Numbered from the stretch's first letter, positions 7,705 to 15,990 are shown. The stretch is 64,000 bases of DNA from Eubacterium sp. (GCA_017938215.1 JAGBBZ010000020.1:19535-83534); one strand, 5' to 3'. The notes: generated by a model from the letters alone, not told the origin. Numbers and translations are program-made.

Positions 7705-7733
7705 TTGCTTCGTGCGTTGATTTGTGGTACAAT
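7705..7733 (+). promoter_or_regulatory. Promoter of the SEC-C gene
   Basis: TTGCTT (7705-7710), 17-nt spacer, TACAAT (7728-7733). Confidence 0.6.
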
Positions 7734-7758
7734 ACAATTACATATCGGGAAGAAGAGA

Positions 7759-7801
7759 TTGTCAGGTATTGGTGGGTTCCGATATACCTGGCAACTTTTT
7801 T
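7759..7801 (+). terminator. Terminator-like hairpin inside the SEC-C gene leader (possible attenuator)
   Basis: TTGTCAGGTAT (7759-7769) pairs with ATACCTGGCAA (7784-7794, one G-U), followed by C and six T (7796-7801). It lies between the promoter at 7705-7733 and the ATG at 7833, so transcripts would have to pass it. Confidence 0.65.
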
Positions 7802-7832
7802 GACAAAATTATAGCCAGGGAGGAAAATAGAC

Positions 7833-8342
7833 ATGGCATTGTTACAAGAGTGGCGTGAGTATGCATACAGTGAGGAGATGCAGAATAGTAAACAGGGTGA
7901 GGAACTTTGGAGTAATTATTTCCAGTTAGAAAAAGGTATTTATGAGCAGCTTTTGACAAATCCGGAAGAAGTTGTAGAGGGGACGGTTGAGGAGCTTGCT
8001 ACAAAGTATGATGTACCACTTTCCATGATGGTTGGATTTTTGGATGGTATCAATGATAGTTTGAAAGAAGCAAATCCGATTGATACGATGGAAAAAGATA
8101 CCAAGGTTAAGCTGGATATTGATTGCGAAAAGCTTTATTATAATATGGTGGATTGTAACGCAGAGTGGTTGTATACATTACCACAGTGGGATGCGATTTT
8201 GACGAAAGAGCGTCAGAAAGAATTGTATCGTAAGCAGAAAGATTCTGGTACAATCCGTAATGAGGCTCCGAAGGTAGGACGGAATGAACCATGTCCTTGT
8301 GGGTCAGGAAAGAAATTCAAACACTGCTGTGGACGCAACTAG
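7833..8342 (+). CDS. SEC-C motif-containing protein
   Basis: A 169-residue cytosolic protein. The last 20 residues form a SEC-C zinc-binding motif ('[18 protein letters not shown]'), as found at the SecA C-terminus and in many small proteins. The N-terminal ~140 residues are acidic and helical ('[25 protein letters not shown]', then a wHTH-like '[23 protein letters not shown]') and match a Clostridia-specific family of unknown role. ATG 7833 follows AGGGAGG. The leader contains a terminator-like hairpin at 7759-7801 that suggests conditional expression. It is followed 32 nt later by the PilZ gene. SEC-C often mediates ribosome or SecB-like contacts; that role is not shown here. Confidence 0.8.
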   Translation: MALLQEWREYAYSEEMQNSKQGEELWSNYFQLEKGIYEQLLTNPEEVVEGTVEELATKYDVPLSMMVGFLDGINDSLKEANPIDTMEKDTKVKLDIDCEKLYYNMVDCNAEWLYTLPQWDAILTKERQKELYRKQKDSGTIRNEAPKVGRNEPCPCGSGKKFKHCCGRN

Positions 8343-8373
8343 GTATTTTTGACAGAAGAAACGAGGTGGTGTA

Positions 8374-8988
8374 GTGAAACTTTCAGAATTGGAAGACGGA
8401 ACTGCGATCACTTTTGAATTGCATATTGACGAGAAAAAGTTTGAATTTCCGTCAGTAGTGGAATTTCAGAAGAGAGGCAAAATTTATTTTGAGCCGATTC
8501 GTGTTGGGGAAAAACTGCTGAATGTTCGCAATGACAAAATTGTTGTGAATGTGATTTATGCAGTGGAAGGCAGTAAGCCGGTCATGTGGAAAGAACTGGA
8601 TGTTCAAGAAGAGGTTTACAAAAAGAGGGTTTATTACACAGCAAACGCGGACACAAAGGGAAAATTGTTTAACCGACGAGGAGCGTATCGTCAGTTTGTA
8701 GGTGCTCCTGTGTTTGCAAAGGTAGGAACCGGAAAAGCAGAGATTCAAGTTATGTTAAAGGACATCAGTACCACGGGATTTTCCTTTGTGTATCGGGAAG
8801 ATTTGGGGGATACAAGTAAATCATTGGTTGTGTTGCCATATGTATACCGAGATGATCATGTGATGTATGATCTTACGGTGTCGGGAAAGATTGTGCGTAA
8901 GCAGGTGATGAAAGATGGTAAGATTTTGTATGGTTGTGTTCTTGTAAAGAAAAATGAATTGATTTCCAAATTTGTTAATTACAAGTAG
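8374..8988 (+). CDS. PilZ-domain protein, probable cyclic-di-GMP sensor
   Basis: A 204-residue protein. The N-terminal ~90 residues resemble a YcgR-type flagellar-brake/PilZN beta domain; the C-terminal half is a PilZ domain with an arginine-rich entry 'NRRGAYRQFVG' and the 'DISTTGFSF' strand, the two elements that bind c-di-GMP. It therefore probably links c-di-GMP level to motility, adhesion or exopolysaccharide. The RxxxR spacing is imperfect (RRGAYR), so binding is likely but not certain. The start is GTG 8374 after GAGGTGG. It lies 32 nt downstream of the SEC-C gene and may share its transcript. Confidence 0.75.
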   Translation: MKLSELEDGTAITFELHIDEKKFEFPSVVEFQKRGKIYFEPIRVGEKLLNVRNDKIVVNVIYAVEGSKPVMWKELDVQEEVYKKRVYYTANADTKGKLFNRRGAYRQFVGAPVFAKVGTGKAEIQVMLKDISTTGFSFVYREDLGDTSKSLVVLPYVYRDDHVMYDLTVSGKIVRKQVMKDGKILYGCVLVKKNELISKFVNYK

Positions 8989-9078
8989 AAAGAACAGTTG
9001 AACCGTATGAATCAGGTTACGAAGTATCCGGACGAATAAGAATGTAGTTACATAATAATATAATGGAGGTATTTTAAC

Positions 9079-9942
9079 ATGTTAGTTTCAGCAAAAGAAA
9101 TGCTCACAAAAGCAAAAGCAGGCAAGTATGCAGTAGGACAGTTTAATATCAACAACTTGGAGTGGACAAAGTCGATTCTTCTTACAGCAGAAGAGTTGAA
9201 GTCTCCGGTTATTCTTGGTGTATCCGAGGGTGCAGGAAAATACATGTGTGGTTACAAAACAGTTGTAGGTATGGTAAATGGAATGTTAGAGGAACTTAAC
9301 ATCACAGTTCCTGTTGCACTTCACTTGGATCATGGTAGCTATGAGGGAGCAAAAGCATGTATCGAAGCAGGATTTTCTTCCATCATGTTTGATGGCTCTC
9401 ATTATCCAATCGAAGAGAATGTAGAGAAGACAAAAGAATTGGTGGCTATCTGTGAAGAGAAGGGATTGTCTATCGAGGCAGAGGTAGGTTCCATCGGTGG
9501 AGAAGAAGACGGTGTCGTTGGTGCCGGAGAGTGTGCAGATCCGAATGAATGCAAGATGATCGCAGACCTTGGTGTAACCATGTTGGCTGCCGGTATCGGT
9601 AACATTCACGGAAAATATCCAGATAACTGGGAAGGTCTTAGTTTTGAGACATTGGATGCAGTACAGCAGAAGACAGGAGATATGCCTCTCGTACTTCATG
9701 GTGGTACAGGTATTCCAGAAGATATGATTCAGAAAGCAATCAGCCTTGGAGTATCCAAGATTAACGTTAATACAGAGTGCCAGCTTTCTTTCGCTGAGGC
9801 AACACGTAAGTACATTGAGGCAGGAAAGGACTTAGAGGGCAAAGGATTTGACCCACGTAAGCTTCTTGCGCCGGGTGCAGATGCGATCAAAGCCACAGTA
9901 AAAGAAAAAATGGAATTATTTGGATCTGTTGGAAAAGCTTGA
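9079..9942 (+). CDS. fba: Class II fructose-bisphosphate aldolase
   Basis: A zinc-dependent aldolase of glycolysis/gluconeogenesis, splitting fructose-1,6-bisphosphate to DHAP and glyceraldehyde-3-phosphate. The 287-residue length and motifs fit: 'PVALHLDHG' (zinc histidine and catalytic Asp), 'GIGNIHGKY' and 'PLVLHGGTGIP' (zinc histidines), 'SKINVNTE' (phosphate site). Tagatose-bisphosphate aldolases (GatY/KbaY) are close relatives, but no galactitol or tagatose genes adjoin, so FBA is preferred. Strongly biased codon use (CTT, GGT, GTA) suggests high expression. ATG 9079 follows TGGAGG at 9064-9069. Confidence 0.92.
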   Translation: MLVSAKEMLTKAKAGKYAVGQFNINNLEWTKSILLTAEELKSPVILGVSEGAGKYMCGYKTVVGMVNGMLEELNITVPVALHLDHGSYEGAKACIEAGFSSIMFDGSHYPIEENVEKTKELVAICEEKGLSIEAEVGSIGGEEDGVVGAGECADPNECKMIADLGVTMLAAGIGNIHGKYPDNWEGLSFETLDAVQQKTGDMPLVLHGGTGIPEDMIQKAISLGVSKINVNTECQLSFAEATRKYIEAGKDLEGKGFDPRKLLAPGADAIKATVKEKMELFGSVGKA

Positions 9943-10014
9943 TTTGTATAAGTTTATGTTGAGAAGCCATACTATTCCTGTAACATCAATTGTACAAAAC
10001 AGGAGGGATAAACC

Positions 10015-10209
10015 ATGGCAAACAACAATACAAACAATAGCACAAACGACATGAAGAACACAACAAGCAATACGACAAAGAACAGCACAAAATGTTCGAA
10101 TTGCAAAAATTCTTCAAATTGCAGAAATGCAAGTAAAAATGCTACGAACAACAAGACAAGCAACACAACAAAGAACAAAACAAATAACGCGACAGACTCT
10201 TACAAATAG
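10015..10209 (+). CDS. Asn/Thr/Lys/Ser-rich small protein with a three-cysteine cluster
   Basis: A 64-residue protein behind a good ribosome site (AGGAGGG at 10001-10007). By count it has 20 Asn, 13 Thr, 9 Lys and 9 Ser, about 80% of the residues, and almost no hydrophobic side chains. Cysteines at 27, 30 and 36 (CSNCKNSSNC) could bind metal or cross-link. No signal peptide or membrane segment. It cannot form a normal hydrophobic core and is probably disordered. A spore-coat, matrix or metal-storage role is possible but only inference. It sits alone between fba and the rhodanese gene. The clean ribosome site and start make it a probable real gene. Confidence 0.6.
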   Translation: MANNNTNNSTNDMKNTTSNTTKNSTKCSNCKNSSNCRNASKNATNNKTSNTTKNKTNNATDSYK

Positions 10210-10358
10210 TTAAGGGATGCGCGAACAAAAGCTGGAGCAGACCGTCACCGTTTTGGGGGCGGCCTGTTCTATTGTGGAAAAAGTGAGAAAAACGGCTCAT
10301 AAAACATCACGTTTGGTAGAAAAATGTCATATAATAAAAGAAAAAGAACGTGATAAGT

Positions 10359-10691
10359 ATGAGTTTTTCCATTATTCCAATCCGTGAATTGGATGCATAC
10401 ACAGGTCGTCCAGAAACCATTCTCATTGACTTACGGAAACCAACCGATTTTGTACAAGGGCATATTGCAGGTGCAAAAAATATTCCATATGAACAGTGGC
10501 AGATAGAAAAAGAAAAATGGCGACATAATTATGATACGGTGGTGTTTTACTGTCAACGCGGGAATCAAAGTATGTACGCAGCGAAAGAAATGAATAAAAG
10601 AGGGTACCATGCCATTAGTATTGCTGGTGGTTATCAAGGGTACTTGGTGTATGAAAAACAGAAAGGAAAAGAAACGCTACATGAAACGTAA
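10359..10691 (+). CDS. Rhodanese-like sulfurtransferase domain protein
   Basis: A ~110-residue single-domain rhodanese. The active-site loop 'FYCQRGNQSM' supplies the persulfide-forming cysteine, and the domain has the family start 'ETILIDLRKPTDFVQGHIAGAKNIP' and end 'GYHAISIAGGYQGYLVYE'. It could carry sulfur for tRNA thiolation, Fe-S or cyanide detoxification; nothing nearby decides. The start is uncertain: GTG 10350 and ATG 10359 are both in frame with no strong ribosome site; I list the ATG. The downstream methyltransferase gene starts inside its end (11-nt overlap), so both are co-transcribed. Confidence 0.85.
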   Translation: MSFSIIPIRELDAYTGRPETILIDLRKPTDFVQGHIAGAKNIPYEQWQIEKEKWRHNYDTVVFYCQRGNQSMYAAKEMNKRGYHAISIAGGYQGYLVYEKQKGKETLHET

Positions 10692-11850
10692 TGCTTATGA
10701 ATTGATCGCCCCTTGCCATTTTGGCATGGAGGCGGTTTTGAAACGTGAAATAATGGATCTGGGATATGAAATCTCTGCCGTGGACAATGGAAAAGTGACA
10801 TTTATAGCAGATGCAGAGGGGATTTGTCGTGCCAATATCTTCTTGCGCACCACAGAACGTATCTTGCTGAAGGTGGCGGAATTCAAGGCGGTTACCTTTG
10901 ATGAGTTATTTGAAAATATAAAGGCGATTCGTTGGGATGAGTACATACCACAAGACGGAAAGTTCTGGGTGGCGAAAGCGTCTTCTGTGAACAGTAAGCT
11001 TTTTAGCCCATCGGACATTCAACGAATCGTAAAGAAAGCCATGGTAGAGAGTTTAAAAAAGACGTATCGTGTAAGTTGGTTTCCGGAGGATGGTGCTAGT
11101 TATCCGCTTCGAATTAGCATTATGAAGGACGTGGTGACAGTGGGACTAGACACCACGGGAGTTTCTTTGCACAAGAGAGGGTATCGTCAGTATACGGCAC
11201 CAGCACCGGTGACCGAAACCTTGGCGGCGGCTATGTTACTTCTTTCTCCGTGGAAAAAGGATCGCATTTTGGTGGATCCATTTTGCGGAAGCGGTACGAT
11301 TCCCATCGAGGCGGCGATGATTGCTATGAATATAGCACCAGGGATGGAGCGGGAGTTCTTATCCCAGGAATGGATCAATCTGATTCCGAAAAAAGAGTGG
11401 TATGGCGTGACCGAGGAAGCGATGGATCTTGTGTGCCGAGATGAGGAACTTCATATCCAGGGCTATGACATTGATGGAGAGGTTTTGAAGATGGCGAGAG
11501 CCAATGCGGCGTTGGCGGGAGTGGACAAGCAGATTCATTTCCAGCAACGAGATATTATTAACTTCAGCTCTCCGAAAAAGTATGGATTTGTGGTATCCAA
11601 CCCACCATATGGTGAGCGACTTTCCACCAAAGATGAGATGGAAATTCTTTATCGAAGCATTGGAAATATCATAAAAGAAAATGATACGTGGTCCTTTTTC
11701 CTTCTTAGTGGTTATGAGGATGCGCAAAAGGCCATTGGGAAAAAAGCTACAAAGAATCGTAAGATCTATAACGGTATGATGAAGACTTATTTATATCAAT
11801 ACATGGGAGCAAAACCACCGCGGCCGAAATTTGACGAAAAATCCCAGTAG
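10681..11850 (+). CDS. THUMP-domain 23S rRNA methyltransferase (RlmL/YpsC-like)
   Basis: A 389-residue class I SAM methyltransferase. The N-terminal ferredoxin-like and THUMP region (about 1-155) binds RNA; the catalytic domain carries 'ILVDPFCGSGTIPIEAA' (SAM loop) and 'FVVSNPPYGERLS' (NPPY motif for exocyclic-amine methylation). Relatives make m2G in 23S rRNA. Start chosen at ATG 10681 ('MKRNAYELIAPCHFGME'), since the family begins there and AAAGGA precedes it; longer in-frame starts lie inside the rhodanese gene. The 11-nt overlap with that gene indicates translational coupling. Confidence 0.88.
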   Translation: MKRNAYELIAPCHFGMEAVLKREIMDLGYEISAVDNGKVTFIADAEGICRANIFLRTTERILLKVAEFKAVTFDELFENIKAIRWDEYIPQDGKFWVAKASSVNSKLFSPSDIQRIVKKAMVESLKKTYRVSWFPEDGASYPLRISIMKDVVTVGLDTTGVSLHKRGYRQYTAPAPVTETLAAAMLLLSPWKKDRILVDPFCGSGTIPIEAAMIAMNIAPGMEREFLSQEWINLIPKKEWYGVTEEAMDLVCRDEELHIQGYDIDGEVLKMARANAALAGVDKQIHFQQRDIINFSSPKKYGFVVSNPPYGERLSTKDEMEILYRSIGNIIKENDTWSFFLLSGYEDAQKAIGKKATKNRKIYNGMMKTYLYQYMGAKPPRPKFDEKSQ

Positions 11851-11857
11851 AATGTAC

Positions 11858-11886
11858 TTGCTATTTTTAAGAAATACCATTATACT
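11858..11886 (+). promoter_or_regulatory. Promoter before the RdgB gene
   Basis: TTGCTA (11858-11863), 17-nt spacer, TATACT (11881-11886). Confidence 0.6.
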
Positions 11887-11929
11887 TAGAAAGTGGCGAA
11901 AATGACATGTGATATAGATGGAGGCAAAC

Positions 11930-12517
11930 ATGGCGAAAAAATTGATATTTGCAACCAACAATCAAGGAAAAGTCAATGAGATAAAGCAGATTCTCGGGGA
12001 GGGATATGACGTATATTCTCTGAAGGATCTAGATATACATATTGACATTGTGGAGGATGGCACCACTTTTGAAGAAAATGCCATTATCAAAGCAAAGGCA
12101 ATTTGTGAAGAAACAGGAGAAATGGTTTTGGCAGATGATTCGGGATTTGAAGTGGATTATCTGAATGGAGAGCCGGGGATTTATTCCGCGCGTTATCTTG
12201 GTGAAGAAACCTCTTATGATATAAAAAATGCGGATTTGCTTCGTCGTTGTGAAGACGCGAAGGAAGGGGAACGTGGGGCACGATTTGTATGCGTGATCGC
12301 ATGTGCATATCCGGATGGTAAGGTGGAGACGACCAAGGGAGTTATTGAAGGCGTGCTTGCCTATGAGCCAAAGGGAACCAATGGTTTTGGTTATGATCCA
12401 ATTTTTTATCTGCCTGAGCGTGGCTGCACTACTGGTGAGCTGGAACCAGAAGAGAAAAACCGCATCAGTCACCGCGGAATTGCTCTTCGCAAGATGGTAG
12501 AAGTATTGGAGAGATAA
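11930..12517 (+). CDS. rdgB: XTP/dITP diphosphatase (RdgB/HAM1 family)
   Basis: Removes non-canonical purine nucleotides (ITP, dITP, XTP) from the pool by hydrolysis to the monophosphate. The 195-residue protein shows 'FATNNQGKVNEI' (substrate loop), 'LADDSGFEVDYLNGEPGIYSARY' (metal and base site), 'GTNGFGYDPIFYL' and 'NRISHRGIALRKM'. Start taken at ATG 11930 because GGAGG (11920-11924) sits 5 nt before it; the in-frame ATG at 11918 overlaps that site. The next gene begins 3 nt after its stop, the common RdgB plus YfcE-like phosphoesterase pairing of Firmicutes. Confidence 0.95.
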   Translation: MAKKLIFATNNQGKVNEIKQILGEGYDVYSLKDLDIHIDIVEDGTTFEENAIIKAKAICEETGEMVLADDSGFEVDYLNGEPGIYSARYLGEETSYDIKNADLLRRCEDAKEGERGARFVCVIACAYPDGKVETTKGVIEGVLAYEPKGTNGFGYDPIFYLPERGCTTGELEPEEKNRISHRGIALRKMVEVLER

Positions 12518-12520
12518 TTT

Positions 12521-13006
12521 ATGGCGAAATATCTTGTGTTCAGTGATTCTCACGGAGATGACGAGAAGATGCTGGATGTTGTAAAACGTCACAAGGGAGA
12601 GATTGAAGGAATCTTTTTCTTGGGCGACATGGAAAATAGCGGAGATCGTTTGCGTGGGGCAGTACAAGGTCCCGTGTATATGGTGCGAGGGAATTGTGAC
12701 TGGTCTCTTCAAGCGAAGGATTTTCAGACCTTTTCCCTTCATGGACATACGGTGGCAATGACCCACGGACATCGACAGCATGTCAACATGGGCATCGACA
12801 CTCTTAAGTATTGGGCCATGGAAAAAGAGGCGGATTTGGTTCTGTATGGTCATACCCATGTGCCGTTTGTGGAACAGTCGTCCCAGATGACGATATTGAA
12901 TCCGGGGAGTATCTCCCGCCCGCGCCAGGAGGGACACAAAAAAACCTATGCTCTTCTAGAGTTTTTGGGGAATGGGGAATTGGATATACAAATTTGTAAT
13001 GCATAG
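12521..13006 (+). CDS. YfcE/MJ0936-family metallophosphoesterase
   Basis: A 161-residue calcineurin-like phosphoesterase with the complete metal-binding series: 'SDSHGD', 'LGDMENSGD', 'RGNCDW', 'THGHRQ' and 'YGHTHVP'. Family members hydrolyse model phosphodiesters; the natural substrate is unknown. It starts 3 nt after rdgB and is almost surely in the same operon. The stop is followed 22 nt later by the COG2426 membrane-protein gene. Confidence 0.92.
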   Translation: MAKYLVFSDSHGDDEKMLDVVKRHKGEIEGIFFLGDMENSGDRLRGAVQGPVYMVRGNCDWSLQAKDFQTFSLHGHTVAMTHGHRQHVNMGIDTLKYWAMEKEADLVLYGHTHVPFVEQSSQMTILNPGSISRPRQEGHKKTYALLEFLGNGELDIQICNA

Positions 13007-13028
13007 ATAGAAAGAAAGGAAAAGAACA

Positions 13029-13508
13029 ATGTTGAATTATTTACTTGTATTTTTGATATCAATGGTACCTATCGTAGAGTTGCGTGGTGCAATTCCATAT
13101 GCAGTTGCTTGGGGGATTCCACTTTACGCTGCATTCCCATTGGCGATCATCGGAAATATGATTCCGGTTCCATTTATTCATCTTTTTGCAAGAAAGGTTT
13201 TGGAGTGGGGTGCTGACAAGCCGGTAATCGGTAAATTTTTCACCTTCTGTCTGGAAAAAGGAAAGAAAGGTGGCGAAAAGTTGCAGGAAAAGGCAGGTCG
13301 TGGTCTTTTTTGGGCATTGTTGTTTTTTGTGGGAATTCCGCTTCCGGGAACAGGTGCTTGGACAGGTACATTGGCGGCTAGCTTTTTGAACATGGACTTT
13401 AAGAAAAGTGTATTGGCTTGCATGGGCGGAGTTATATTGGCTGGTATTATTATGGCGACGATCAGTGTTGTGGCGAGAGAAACATTTATGACATTGTTTG
13501 TGAATTAA
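13029..13508 (+). CDS. COG2426-type small membrane protein ('small multidrug export' family)
   Basis: A 159-residue protein with about four membrane segments and the family phrase 'ISMVPIVELRGAIPYAVAWG' at the N-terminus, plus 'GIPLPGTGAWTGTLAASFL' in the second half, which resembles the re-entrant loop of the DedA/VTT superfamily. The common database name 'small multidrug export protein' rests on weak evidence; a lipid or ion transport role is equally possible. ATG 13029 follows AAAGGAAAAG. Probably the last gene of the rdgB operon. Confidence 0.8.
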   Translation: MLNYLLVFLISMVPIVELRGAIPYAVAWGIPLYAAFPLAIIGNMIPVPFIHLFARKVLEWGADKPVIGKFFTFCLEKGKKGGEKLQEKAGRGLFWALLFFVGIPLPGTGAWTGTLAASFLNMDFKKSVLACMGGVILAGIIMATISVVARETFMTLFVN

Positions 13509-13538
13509 AAAATAAAATGAAAAAAATGAAAAAAAGCC

Positions 13539-13567
13539 TTGACAAAAAAGGAATGTCCTAATATAAT
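13539..13567 (+). promoter_or_regulatory. Consensus promoter of the tRNA-Val/tRNA-Met unit
   Basis: TTGACA (13539-13544), 17-nt spacer, TATAAT (13562-13567): a perfect match to consensus. Confidence 0.9.
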
Positions 13568-13599
13568 AGTCAATGGTGCTGCTGATAAGAGTAGCAGAT

Positions 13600-13672
13600 G
13601 GGATCTTAGCTCAGCTGGGAGAGCACCTGCCTTACAAGCAGGGGGTCACAGGTTCGAGCCCTGTAGGTCCCA
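13600..13672 (+). tRNA. tRNA-Val, anticodon UAC
   Basis: 73 nt. Acceptor GGGAUCU pairs with AGGUCCC (one U-G), D-arm GCUC/GAGC, anticodon loop CUUACAA closed by CUGC/GCAG, T-arm ACAGG-UUCGAGC-CCUGU. A73, no encoded CCA. Confidence 0.95.
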
Positions 13673-13723
13673 TACATTTTCTTTCTTATCACAGCTTACA
13701 ATATAAGCCATACATTGGCATAT

Positions 13724-13797
13724 GGCGGGATAGCTCAGTTGGCAAGAGCACACGGTTCATACCCGTGGTGTCGGGGGTTCAAATCCCTTTCCCGCTA
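13724..13797 (+). tRNA. tRNA-Met, anticodon CAU (elongator type)
   Basis: 74 nt. Acceptor GGCGGGA/UCCCGCU (G1-U72), D-arm GCUC/GAGC, anticodon stem CACGG/CCGUG with loop UUCAUAC. The anticodon stem lacks the three G-C pairs of initiator tRNA, and overall it resembles Bacillus elongator tRNA-Met. No CCA encoded. Confidence 0.9.
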
Positions 13798-13803
13798 TTC
13801 ACG

Positions 13804-13838
13804 AAAGGGTCTTGATTTTATCAAGGCCCTTCTTTTTT
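13804..13838 (+). terminator. Terminator after the tRNA-Val/tRNA-Met unit
   Basis: AAGGGTCTTGAT pairs with ATCAAGGCCCTT around a short loop, followed by CTTTTTT. It lies between the tRNA and ispF. Confidence 0.8.
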
Positions 13839-13858
13839 CAGAAAGGAAGGTATTGCAG

Positions 13859-14329
13859 ATGAGAATTGGTATGGGGTACGATGTACATAAATTGGCGGAG
13901 GAACGTGACTTGATCATCGGTGGTGTCAAGATTGATTATGAGTATGGTCTTTTGGGGCACTCCGATGCGGATGTGCTATTACATGCTATTATGGATGCGC
14001 TTTTGGGAGCTGCAGCGTTGGGAGATATCGGAACGCATTTTCCGGATACCGATGAGCGCTACAAAGGAATTTCCAGCATGAAGCTTTTGGAACATGTGGC
14101 GACACTTCTGAAGGAAAACGGATACCGAGTGGGAAATGTGGACGCGACCATCATCGCCCAGAAACCGAAGATGGCACCACACATTCCTGGGATGCGCGAA
14201 AACATTGCGACAGCTCTAGGGGTGGAGCTTGGACGCATCAATGTGAAAGCGACGACAGAAGAAGGCCTTGGTTTTACGGGGAGTGGGGCAGGTATTTCCT
14301 CCCAGGCAATATGTATGTTGGAAGAGTAG
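13859..14329 (+). CDS. ispF: 2-C-methyl-D-erythritol 2,4-cyclodiphosphate synthase
   Basis: Fifth step of the MEP isoprenoid pathway: converts CDP-ME 2-phosphate to ME-2,4-cyclodiphosphate with release of CMP. The 156-residue trimeric enzyme shows the zinc site 'GYDVHKL' and '[32 protein letters not shown]', and the C-terminal '[18 protein letters not shown]'. Start ATG 13859 has AAGGAAGG upstream; a longer open frame runs back through the tRNA genes and is not used. ispD is not adjacent in this window. Confidence 0.97.
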   Translation: MRIGMGYDVHKLAEERDLIIGGVKIDYEYGLLGHSDADVLLHAIMDALLGAAALGDIGTHFPDTDERYKGISSMKLLEHVATLLKENGYRVGNVDATIIAQKPKMAPHIPGMRENIATALGVELGRINVKATTEEGLGFTGSGAGISSQAICMLEE

Positions 14330-14347
14330 AAGGATTGGGGAGCGAAA

Positions 14348-15208
14348 ATGAATCATAAAGAAATGTGGAAGAATGTATTTGGGGATAGTGATAAGTACAC
14401 AGATTTCTTTTTTAAGGAGAAGGCAAAAAGAAGTGTTGTGTATTCCAAATACGACAATGACGACCTGACTAGCATGGCGTTTTTTCGGATGTGCCCGGTG
14501 GTGTATCGTGGGCTGGAGTGTGTTTGTCCGTATATTGTAGGCGTGGCGACACAGAAAGAGTTACGGGGGAAAGGGTATATGCGAGGACTGCTGGGGCAAG
14601 GATTGGCGGATGTGAAAAACCAGGGGCTTCCGGTTGCCTTTTTAAGTCCGGCGGACCCGGCGATTTATAAGTCCTTGGGATTTGAAGGCATGTATTATCG
14701 CAAGCGCCTAGAAGTGAAAGACAATCAGAGAAAATGGTACACGGCAGCTACATTTTCCCGGCTGGATTCGGTGGGGAAAGAACGGGTGGCAGAGTTTGCG
14801 AAAGCTCAGTTGCATGCATCCGAGTTGGATTTGTATTTGCAGCATGATGCGGAATATTATGAATTGTTACATAAGGAAATGAAATCGTTGGGCGGAAAGG
14901 TGATCGTACTTCGCGAGGGACAGTTTATCCGAGGCGTGGCGGCGTATATTTACGAGGAGGGCACTTATGAAGTGACCGAAGTGATATGTGATCCGGCGGA
15001 TGGACGAAAAGTGATGCAGTCCATCTGTGCATTTCTAATGGAGCGTCTGGATAAGGCAGTGGTATTTGACGATAGTTATTTTCTTGGAGATGTAGCGGGA
15101 GAAGGGGTTCGCGTTCAGCAGATGGACAAGCCTTATATCATGGTGAAAAATCTTCAGGAAGAGGCGGAGAAACGAAGTTTACAAGTGTACATCAATGATT
15201 TGACCTAA
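14348..15208 (+). CDS. GNAT-family N-acetyltransferase (Eis-like)
   Basis: A 286-residue protein. The N-terminal half is a GNAT fold with the acetyl-CoA loop 'VATQKELRGKGYMRGLLGQGL' and 'PADPAIYKSLGFE'; the C-terminal half has a second GNAT-like/sterol-carrier-like segment as in Eis-type enhanced-intracellular-survival proteins. Substrate unknown: these enzymes acetylate aminoglycosides, polyamines or protein lysines. It starts 18 nt after ispF and is followed 19 nt later by rlmB, so it is part of that transcript. ATG 14348 is preceded by GGGGAG. Confidence 0.8.
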   Translation: MNHKEMWKNVFGDSDKYTDFFFKEKAKRSVVYSKYDNDDLTSMAFFRMCPVVYRGLECVCPYIVGVATQKELRGKGYMRGLLGQGLADVKNQGLPVAFLSPADPAIYKSLGFEGMYYRKRLEVKDNQRKWYTAATFSRLDSVGKERVAEFAKAQLHASELDLYLQHDAEYYELLHKEMKSLGGKVIVLREGQFIRGVAAYIYEEGTYEVTEVICDPADGRKVMQSICAFLMERLDKAVVFDDSYFLGDVAGEGVRVQQMDKPYIMVKNLQEEAEKRSLQVYINDLT

Positions 15209-15227
15209 GGAGAGAGGAGCATGGATT

Positions 15228-15974
15228 GTGGAAAATGAAAATAAACTAGAAGGACGCCATAGCGTGTTGGAGGCATTTCGTGCGGGTAAGCTGGTGGAAA
15301 AGCTTTACGTACTGAAAGGGTGCCAGGACGGTCCGGTATTAAATATTCTTCGTGAGGCAAAACGTGCCAATACGATGGTTGACTTTGTGTCGAAAGAGCG
15401 TTTGGATCACATGAGCGAAAGTGGAAAGCATCAAGGTGTTGTGGCAATATTGTCCGCGTTCCATTATAGTACAATAGAGGATATGTTTGAATTGGCAAAG
15501 GAGCGAGGGGAAGATCCGTTTTTCTTCCTGTTGGACGGTATCGAAGACCCTCACAATCTAGGTGCCATCATTCGTACCGCGAATCTGGCAGGTGCTCATG
15601 GTGTCATCATACCAAAACGTCGTGCGGTGGGGCTGACGGCAACCGTCGTGAAAGCTTCGGCGGGGGCGATTCATTATACACCAGTGGCAAAGGTGACGAA
15701 CCTTACCGCTACCATGGAAGAGCTGAAGGAACGTGGCATGTGGTTTGCCTGTGCGGATATGGATGGAGAAGTTATGTACCGCCAGAATCTGCGTGGTTCG
15801 ATCGGTTTGGTTATTGGCAACGAGGGGGCTGGGGTGTCCCGACTGGTGAAGGAACATTGTGACTATGTGGCAAGTATCCCGATGAGTGGCGACATTGATT
15901 CACTGAATGCATCGGTGGCAGCAGGCGTTTTGGCGTTTGAAGTGGTTCGCCAGCGCGGCTTTGCGAAGGAGTAA
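15228..15974 (+). CDS. rlmB: TrmH/SpoU-family RNA 2'-O-methyltransferase, RlmB-like
   Basis: A 248-residue SPOUT methyltransferase with an N-terminal substrate-binding domain ('LEGRHSVLEAFRAGKLVEKLYVLKG', about 1-75) and a knotted SAM domain carrying the three SPOUT motifs: 'GIEDPHNLGAIIRTANLAGAHGVI', 'GLVIGNEGAGVSRLV' and 'IPMSGDIDSLNASVAAGVLAFE'. Relatives modify G2251 in 23S rRNA. The start is GTG 15228, preceded by AAGGAGAGAGGAG; the ATG at 15221 is out of frame and stops at once. In Bacillus the orthologue (yacO) lies in mrnC-yacO-yacP-sigH, and here sigH follows 16 nt later. Confidence 0.92.
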   Translation: MENENKLEGRHSVLEAFRAGKLVEKLYVLKGCQDGPVLNILREAKRANTMVDFVSKERLDHMSESGKHQGVVAILSAFHYSTIEDMFELAKERGEDPFFFLLDGIEDPHNLGAIIRTANLAGAHGVIIPKRRAVGLTATVVKASAGAIHYTPVAKVTNLTATMEELKERGMWFACADMDGEVMYRQNLRGSIGLVIGNEGAGVSRLVKEHCDYVASIPMSGDIDSLNASVAAGVLAFEVVRQRGFAKE

Positions 15975-15990
15975 ATGGTGGGGAGAAGGT

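Noticed and set aside
13573-13815. Open frame covering both tRNA genes
   Set aside because: It is an accidental frame through tRNA-Val and tRNA-Met.
13715-13858. Upstream extension of ispF
   Set aside because: The extension translates tRNA-Met sequence; the ribosome site at the 13859 start is clear.
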